Of a stretch of 8,867 nucleotides of DNA, positions 5,152 to 8,867 are shown in pieces (position 1 is the stretch's first letter; each line of letters starts with the position of its first letter). The DNA is from JAZQUM01 sp045631305 (GTDB lineage: Bacteria > Bacillota > Clostridia > Oscillospirales > Oscillospiraceae): positions 1 through 8,867 of the forward strand of contig JAZQUM010000137.1 of assembly GCA_045631305.1 (NCBI GenBank). The letters run 5' to 3'. The position numbers were made by a program, and so were the translations under genes. Under the pieces are notes generated by a model that saw only the letters and a list, made by a program, of their open reading frames with translations, had not been told where the DNA came from and ran no database searches.

Positions 5152-5905
5152 GCTCAAAGTAGGATGGGGGCTGAAACTCCGTCATATATTTCCAGTGGCG
5201 CTTGGGCATAAAGCTCATGCGGCAGCGTGGGTTTTCCCGCTCGCGGATGGCGACGGTATCATAAAACCGCTTCCAGAGCAGGCGGAAGGAAGCCTCTTCT
5301 TCGGAAGGTGCCGCCATCTCGAAATCTTCCAGGGGCAGGATGCGGGCGGTGCCTGCGGCATAGAAAAGCGCCTCGCGGTGGGTGCGGTCATAAATGAAGA
5401 AGGTCTCATTCTGATAGCGGGAGCAGAAATGGTGGCGCAGCATAGGCAGAACGCGGTTATTGGGTTCGATCTCGCTGCCAAGCACTCCGTTGAATTCAGA
5501 AAAGCGGACAAAACCGCGGTAATGTTCCGTTTCGGTGGCAAGATTGCGCAGCGCTTTTCGGATGGGAAGAAAGGTTTCATCCGTCAGGTCGGAAAGAAGG
5601 GGGGGGCCGCAGCGGTAAAGCTTGCGGATAAAGCGGTAGAGGACAAGCTCTTTTTCGCTCATGTGGGTGAGAAAAGCCTGCCGCAGTAATCGGCAGGCTT
5701 TGGGAGAGATTTTGTGGAGACTGCGGTAGACCCGCTGGGAGTGTTCTTTTCGGGTAAACACGGTGCGGACAGGGAAAAGGGAAATGGTCTCGGCATCGGG
5801 TGTGATGTCCACAGGATTTTCCTTTTCCGTGTAGCTCATGAACACACAGCACAAAAAGCCCTCAAAGGTGCCGTCGTATATATACAAAATATCTTTCCAT
5901 GCCAT
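5051..5905 (-). CDS. Putative DNA repair/metabolism protein (TIGR03915/DUF4130 type), partner of the radical SAM protein
   Basis: 284 residues. The N-terminus (WKDILYIYDGTFEGFLCCVF) and the C-terminal block (MSFMPKRHWKYMTEFQ, residues 230-245) are typical of the TIGR03915/DUF4130 family, which regularly accompanies the radical SAM family TIGR03916 and in other bacteria is fused to a uracil-DNA-glycosylase-like domain. Its biochemical activity is not established. Start: ATG 5905, with TGAGGAT about 8 bases upstream; a TTG at 5923 in frame would overlap that site. It lies 14 bases after the radical SAM stop codon, so it is in the same operon and presumably under the same LexA control. Oddity: the family normally ends near the FQ of residue 245. 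Here about 39 more residues rich in Pro and Ala follow, and the last 33 lie antisense to sigF region 4. A distinctive 11-bp hairpin lies inside the gene (5673-5701). Confidence 0.88.
   Translation of the reverse strand: MAWKDILYIYDGTFEGFLCCVFMSYTEKENPVDITPDAETISLFPVRTVFTRKEHSQRVYRSLHKISPKACRLLRQAFLTHMSEKELVLYRFIRKLYRCGPPLLSDLTDETFLPIRKALRNLATETEHYRGFVRFSEFNGVLGSEIEPNNRVLPMLRHHFCSRYQNETFFIYDRTHREALFYAAGTARILPLEDFEMAAPSEEEASFRLLWKRFYDTVAIRERENPRCRMSFMPKRHWKYMTEFQPPSYFEPSENTPANAPLPASPAAILAPEKPAARGQPELG
5673..5701 (-). other. Strong hairpin with short U run inside the TIGR03915-type gene
   Basis: A perfect 11-bp stem (5673-5683 with 5691-5701) with a 7-base loop; core GCCTGCCG/CGGCAGGC. Read on the minus strand it is followed by TTTTCTC, so it looks like a weak intrinsic terminator. 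It falls within codons of KACRLLRQAF (residues 69-78). It may be a coding coincidence or an internal attenuation or processing point. Confidence 0.4.
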
Positions 5906-5919
5906 GTGATTATCCTCAA

Positions 5920-7176
5920 TCAAAAAAGTGAAAGCTGCTCCATAACGGAAGGCCCCAGAGTTTGCCGCTCTGCCGCAATGAGATTGCGTTGGAGACTATC
6001 GGGTGAAAAGCGAAGGCCTTCCAGCATTCTGTGGCTGCAGGTGATGAAATACTGGGCCCGTTTCATGACAACACCAAGCTTTGCCAGATCTTCGTGGCGC
6101 AACGAGCGGGTGCGGCGGCTTGTGAGAATGCGCCGCGCGCTGACAACACCGATGCCGGGGACCCGCAGCAGCATTTCATAGTCTGCGGTGTTGATCTCTA
6201 CGGGGAAAAGCTCCAGATGCTGCAGTGCCCAATTGCACTTGGGGTCAAGATAGGGGTTAAAATTGGGGTTTTCCGCGCTCAGAAGCTCTTCGGCACGGAA
6301 ACCGTAAAAGCGCAGAAGCCAGTCGGATTGATACAACCGATGTTCCCGTAAAAGGGGCGGTTTGGTATCAAGGGAAGGGAGGAGTGAATGCTCCACCACG
6401 GGGACATACGCGGAAAAGAAGACACGCTTGAGCTTATACTTATCGTAAAGGGACTGGGTGAGGGAGAGAATGTGACGGTCGGAATCGTCGGTAGCGCCTA
6501 CGATGAGCTGGGTGCTTTGGCCTGCGGGTGCAAAAGGAAGAGCTTTTTTATACTTTGTCAGCTCTTCCTTGTTTTCTTTTCGATATGCGGCGATCTGGCC
6601 CATGGGGCGAAGGATCGCCGATTTTGTTTTGTTGGGAGCAAGGGTCGTGAGGCCTGCTTCGGAAGGAAGCTCGATATTCACGCTAAGTCGGTCGGCCAGC
6701 AGACCCAGCTGCGTGACAAGCTCCGGAGAGGTGCCGGGGATGACCTTGGCATGAATATAGCCGTTGAACCCGTATTCTCCTCTGAGGAGCTGCAATGCTT
6801 TGATTATGCGCTCGGTGGTATAGTCCGGGCTTTTCATGACCCCTGAGGAGAGAAAAAGACCTTCGATATAATTGCGGCGGTAAAAGCCGATGGTGAGTTC
6901 TGCCAGTTCGCGGGGGGTAAATGCTGTGCGGCGCACATCGTTGGAACAGCGGTTGACGCAATACTTGCAGTCATACACACAGTAGTTGCTCATCAGCACC
7001 TTGAGAAGGGTGATGCAGCGGCCGTCGGCAGAAAAGCTGTGGCAGCAGCCTGCGATGGAAGAAGTGGTGTTGCCGATCTTACCCTCCTGAAAGCCGCGTT
7101 TGACGCCACTGGATGTGCAGGCGGCATCGTATTTGGCGGCATCGGTGAGGATGGTTAGTTTATCGAGAAGATCCAT
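5920..7176 (-). CDS. Radical SAM putative DNA modification/repair protein (TIGR03916 type)
   Basis: 418 residues. The radical SAM cluster motif CX3CX2C is at Cys66, Cys70 and Cys73 (NYCVYDCKYC). SAM-fold landmarks follow: FLSSGV (108-113), HAKVIPG (142-148), and SVNIELPS (165-172). Near the C-terminus is a helix-hairpin-helix, LLRVPGIGVVSARRIL (336-351), a DNA-binding motif. The protein ends exactly in QLSLF (414-418), a consensus sliding-clamp-binding pentapeptide. This matches the family named putative DNA modification/repair radical SAM protein, always found beside the TIGR03915 partner; the reaction is unknown. Start: the ATG at 7176 overlaps the stop of the 41-codon gene upstream (TGATG) and has no good Shine-Dalgarno of its own, so it is probably translated by coupling. 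Transcribed from the LexA-box promoter at 7346-7374. The clamp-binding role is inferred from the motif. Confidence 0.92.
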   Translation of the reverse strand: MDLLDKLTILTDAAKYDAACTSSGVKRGFQEGKIGNTTSSIAGCCHSFSADGRCITLLKVLMSNYCVYDCKYCVNRCSNDVRRTAFTPRELAELTIGFYRRNYIEGLFLSSGVMKSPDYTTERIIKALQLLRGEYGFNGYIHAKVIPGTSPELVTQLGLLADRLSVNIELPSEAGLTTLAPNKTKSAILRPMGQIAAYRKENKEELTKYKKALPFAPAGQSTQLIVGATDDSDRHILSLTQSLYDKYKLKRVFFSAYVPVVEHSLLPSLDTKPPLLREHRLYQSDWLLRFYGFRAEELLSAENPNFNPYLDPKCNWALQHLELFPVEINTADYEMLLRVPGIGVVSARRILTSRRTRSLRHEDLAKLGVVMKRAQYFITCSHRMLEGLRFSPDSLQRNLIAAERQTLGPSVMEQLSLF

Positions 7177-7301
7177 CAGCGGGCATAAGCGCGGCGGGAA
7201 GATCTCTTGGTGGGACGTTCCAGCCAGTCAATAAGACGGAACATTTCGCGCACACAGGCAGCAATACCCATAACAATAAAAGCAATACACCAAAAACCCA
7301 T
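7176..7301 (-). CDS. 41-residue single-pass membrane peptide, first gene of the LexA-controlled operon
   Basis: Not a family I recognise. The ATG at 7301 has a near-perfect ribosome-binding site, AAGGAGG (7316-7310), at 8-base spacing. The TGA at 7178-7176 overlaps the ATG of the radical SAM gene (TGATG). Residues 2-17 (GFWCIAFIVMGIAACV) are hydrophobic and fit one transmembrane helix. The tail is mixed then strongly basic (REMFRLIDWLERPTKRSSRR, ending AYAR), probably cytoplasmic by the positive-inside rule. The strong ribosome-binding site, the coupling, and the place directly behind a consensus promoter with three LexA boxes support a real gene. By analogy to known SOS-induced membrane peptides (Caulobacter SidA, E. 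coli TisB) it could inhibit division or act on the membrane; that is inference from size, topology and control only. It could instead be a leader ORF that only drives translation of the next gene. Confidence 0.72.
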   Translation of the reverse strand: MGFWCIAFIVMGIAACVREMFRLIDWLERPTKRSSRRAYAR

Positions 7302-7325
7302 AACTGAAACCTCCTTGACAGAAAT

Positions 7326-7339
7326 CGAACATTTATTCT
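7326..7339. promoter_or_regulatory. LexA (SOS) box 1
   Basis: CGAACATTTATTCT, one base from the ideal CGAAC-N4-GTTCT palindrome. It covers the predicted start site (about 7339) of the minus-strand operon, 24 bases upstream of the 41-codon gene's start codon. Likely a repressor site. Confidence 0.75.
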
Positions 7340-7345
7340 ATCTGC

Positions 7346-7374
7346 AGTATATATCGAACAAGTGTTCTTGTCAA
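7346..7374 (-). promoter_or_regulatory. Consensus sigma-A promoter of the membrane-peptide/radical SAM operon
   Basis: Read on the minus strand: TTGACA (7374-7369, perfect), a 17-bp spacer, TATACT (7351-7346, 5 of 6). The spacer contains the whole of LexA box 2. The predicted start is near 7339, giving a leader of about 38 bases with AAGGAGG before the 41-codon gene. A strong promoter held down by LexA is the expected design of a tightly SOS-regulated operon. Confidence 0.85.
7355..7368. promoter_or_regulatory. LexA (SOS) box 2, perfect
   Basis: CGAACAAGTGTTCT, with intact CGAAC and GTTCT half sites around four bases, matching the Gram-positive LexA/DinR operator. It lies wholly in the spacer between the -35 and -10 of the minus-strand promoter. 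Confidence 0.88.
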
Positions 7375-7383
7375 TAGCCAAAT

Positions 7384-7397
7384 CGAAAATTTGTTCT
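7384..7397. promoter_or_regulatory. LexA (SOS) box 3
   Basis: CGAAAATTTGTTCT, one base from ideal in the left half site. It is the box nearest pcrA, ending 42 bp before the pcrA -10, and starts exactly 29 bp after box 2, which itself starts 29 bp after box 1. It may repress pcrA or support cooperative binding at the other promoter. Confidence 0.75.
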
Positions 7398-7436
7398 ATT
7401 TTGTGAAATTTGGTAGTTCCTATTTACAGGTGAATG

Positions 7437-7445
7437 TGATATACT
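7437..7445 (+). promoter_or_regulatory. Candidate extended -10 of the pcrA gene
   Basis: TGATATACT: TG, one base, then TATACT (7440-7445). Only a weak -35 (TTCCTA, 7417-7422) at 17-bp spacing, so recognition would rely on the extended -10. Predicted start near 7452, about 30 bases before the ATG. Confidence 0.5.
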
Positions 7446-7481
7446 GCGGAAAGAGAAAGAAAAAGAGAGGTCGAAAAAATC

Positions 7482-8867
7482 ATGCAGGACTTCCGCGAAA
7501 GATACGCTGCGGCGCGAAAGAAAGTGATCGGGCGTGACTATGCAAAACTGAATCCGCAGCAGAGAGAGGCTTGCCTTGCAACGGAAGGCCCCCTTCTTTT
7601 GCTGGCAGGTGCCGGCAGCGGCAAGACCACGGTGCTCATTAACCGCGTGGCAAACCTTTTGAAATACGGCCGCGGCAGCGACAGCGTTGAAGTGCCCGAA
7701 TGGGCCACGGAAGAGGACCTGCTGTTTTTGGAAAACTATCCTGCTCAGCCCACAGAGGAAGAGGCGGCAAGAGCGGTAAAACTCTGCGCTGTGGAGCCTG
7801 CAGCGCCCTGGTCGGTGATCGCCATCACCTTTACCAATAAGGCGGCAGGAGAACTGAAAGAACGTCTTGAGCGCATGCTGGATGCGGAGAAGGCCCGCGA
7901 TATCTGGGCAGCTACGTTCCACTCCGCCTGCGTACGTATTCTGCGCCGCGATATTGAGCGTATCGGTTTTTCCAAAGATTTTACCATCTACGATACGGAT
8001 GACTCCAAGCGGGTCATCAAGGATATTCTCAAGGAGTTGAATCTGGACGAAAAGACCTTCCAGCCCCGTGAGATCTTAGCCATCATTTCCTCCGCCAAGG
8101 ATGCCCTGCAGCCCCCTGAAGAGATCGCACGGCAGGCAGAAGCCATCAATGACTGGAAGAAGAGCCGCATTGCGCGGGTGTACCATGAGTATCTGCGCCG
8201 TCTGCGCGCTGCCAATGCGCTGGACTTTGATGATATCATTCTCCATACGGTGCATCTGCTCCAGTCCTGCGAGGATGTGCGGGAATATTATCAGCGCAAG
8301 TTCCGCTACGTGCTGGTGGATGAGTATCAGGATACCAACCATCTGCAGTATCTTCTCACCAGCCTTCTGGCGGGTGGGAGGAAGAACATCTGCGTGGTAG
8401 GTGACGATGACCAGAGTATCTACCGTTTCCGCGGCGCCAACATTGAAAATATCCTCAGCTTTGAAAAGCAGTATAAAAATGCCCGCGTTATCCGCTTGGA
8501 GCAGAATTATCGCTCCGCGGGGCATATCCTCAATGCGTCCAATGCGGTGATCCGCAATAATACAGGCCGAAAAGGGAAGACCCTCTGGACGGAAAACGGA
8601 GAGGGTGACAAGGTCACCGTCCGCACGGTTTTCAACGAAAGCGACGAGGCCAACTTTGTGGTGAGCCAGATCATGAGCGCCTATACCCAGGGCCGCAACT
8701 GGAAGGAAAATGCGGTGCTTTACCGCATGAATGCCCAGTCCAACGCGCTGGAATATGCCTTCAAGCGCAACGCTGTGCCCTATAAGATCATCGGCGGCAT
8801 GAAGTTCTTTGACCGCGCGGAAGTAAAGGACATGCTTTCCTATCTCTGTGTGATCAATAACACCACT
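7482..8867 (+). CDS. pcrA: ATP-dependent DNA helicase PcrA/UvrD, N-terminal 462 residues (3' end outside window)
   Basis: Superfamily 1A 3'-to-5' helicase, acting in nucleotide excision repair and in clearing replication forks. Visible: a Q-motif region LNPQQREA (23-30), Walker A AGAGSGKTT (42-50), motif Ia ITFTNKAA (115-122), TFHSACVRIL (145-154), motif II VDEYQDT (279-285), motif III GDDDQSIYRFRGA (307-319), motif IV RLEQNYRS (338-345), and VLYRMNAQS (412-420). The frame is open to the window end; the family has about 700-750 residues in total. Start: ATG 7482 with AGAGAGG (7464-7470) 11 bases upstream, a rather long spacing. Oddity: about 40 extra, mostly acidic residues (near 63-108) between motif I and Ia compared with Bacillus PcrA. 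Divergent from the radical SAM operon, sharing the region with three LexA boxes. UvrD is the alternative name; Firmicutes usually call it PcrA. Confidence 0.93.
   Translation, partial: MQDFRERYAAARKKVIGRDYAKLNPQQREACLATEGPLLLLAGAGSGKTTVLINRVANLLKYGRGSDSVEVPEWATEEDLLFLENYPAQPTEEEAARAVKLCAVEPAAPWSVIAITFTNKAAGELKERLERMLDAEKARDIWAATFHSACVRILRRDIERIGFSKDFTIYDTDDSKRVIKDILKELNLDEKTFQPREILAIISSAKDALQPPEEIARQAEAINDWKKSRIARVYHEYLRRLRAANALDFDDIILHTVHLLQSCEDVREYYQRKFRYVLVDEYQDTNHLQYLLTSLLAGGRKNICVVGDDDQSIYRFRGANIENILSFEKQYKNARVIRLEQNYRSAGHILNASNAVIRNNTGRKGKTLWTENGEGDKVTVRTVFNESDEANFVVSQIMSAYTQGRNWKENAVLYRMNAQSNALEYAFKRNAVPYKIIGGMKFFDRAEVKDMLSYLCVINNTT

Noticed and set aside
5906..5923. TTG at 5923 as start of the DUF4130-type gene
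   Set aside because: The Shine-Dalgarno TGAGGAT lies inside that extension and serves the ATG at 5905, where the family N-terminus begins.
7315..7343. TTGACA at 7315-7320 as a plus-strand -35 for pcrA
   Set aside because: No acceptable -10 at 16-18 bp (CTATCT/TATCTG only); the bases coincide with the ribosome-binding region of the 41-codon gene on the other strand.
7371..8525. Several minus-strand open frames opposite pcrA
   Set aside because: They are antisense to a helicase gene with all its motifs, lack ribosome-binding sites and resemble no protein family.
1..8867. CRISPR array, tRNA, rRNA, transposase or phage attachment site
   Set aside because: Looked for regular direct repeats, cloverleaf sequences, transposase motifs and flanking inverted repeats; none seen. 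The only periodic repeats are the three LexA boxes.

Overview
The window looks like chromosomal DNA of an endospore-forming, anaerobic, mid-GC clostridium, most likely Oscillospiraceae/Ruminococcaceae-like. Supporting signs are a complete spoIIA sporulation operon, a desulfoferrodoxin-type (superoxide reductase) domain, Gram-positive Shine-Dalgarno and promoter signals, Gram-positive LexA (DinR-type) operators, and a PcrA helicase with a long insert after motif I. I see no tRNA, rRNA, CRISPR array, insertion sequence or other mobile element.

Layout. (1) Positions 1-1421 hold the 3' part of valS, closed by a strong terminator. (2) 1570-2046 is a lone small lipoprotein with an Ig-like domain. 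(3) 2129-2728 encodes an XRE-type DNA-binding domain fused to a complete desulfoferrodoxin-like domain, with an internal ribosome-binding site and start that could also yield the redox domain alone. (4) Convergent to it and sharing a bidirectional terminator is nadE (minus strand). (5) Divergent from nadE is the spoIIAA-spoIIAB-sigF operon, preceded by a perfect Spo0A box 22 bp upstream of a consensus TATAAT (an arrangement like Bacillus spoIIG) and by a terminator-like hairpin that overlaps the -10. (6) A minus-strand operon, 7301 down to 5051, encodes a 41-residue membrane peptide, a radical SAM putative DNA modification/repair protein (TIGR03916 type) and its usual partner (TIGR03915/DUF4130 type). 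The last gene runs tail to tail into sigF with a 101-bp overlap. (7) Divergent from this operon is the 5' part of a pcrA/uvrD helicase gene that leaves the window.

The most interesting part is the DNA-damage module at 5051-8867. The intergenic region carries three LexA boxes at an exact 29-bp period. The middle one fills the spacer of a consensus promoter for the minus-strand operon, and the promoter-proximal one lies at its predicted start site. The first gene under that promoter is an unannotated 41-codon membrane peptide with a strong ribosome-binding site, coupled by TGATG to the radical SAM gene. The radical SAM protein has a CX3CX2C cluster motif, a helix-hairpin-helix, and ends exactly in QLSLF, a consensus sliding-clamp-binding peptide. 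Together this suggests an SOS-induced repair system that docks on the replication clamp, with a small membrane peptide that might act like the SOS-induced division inhibitors or membrane peptides known elsewhere.
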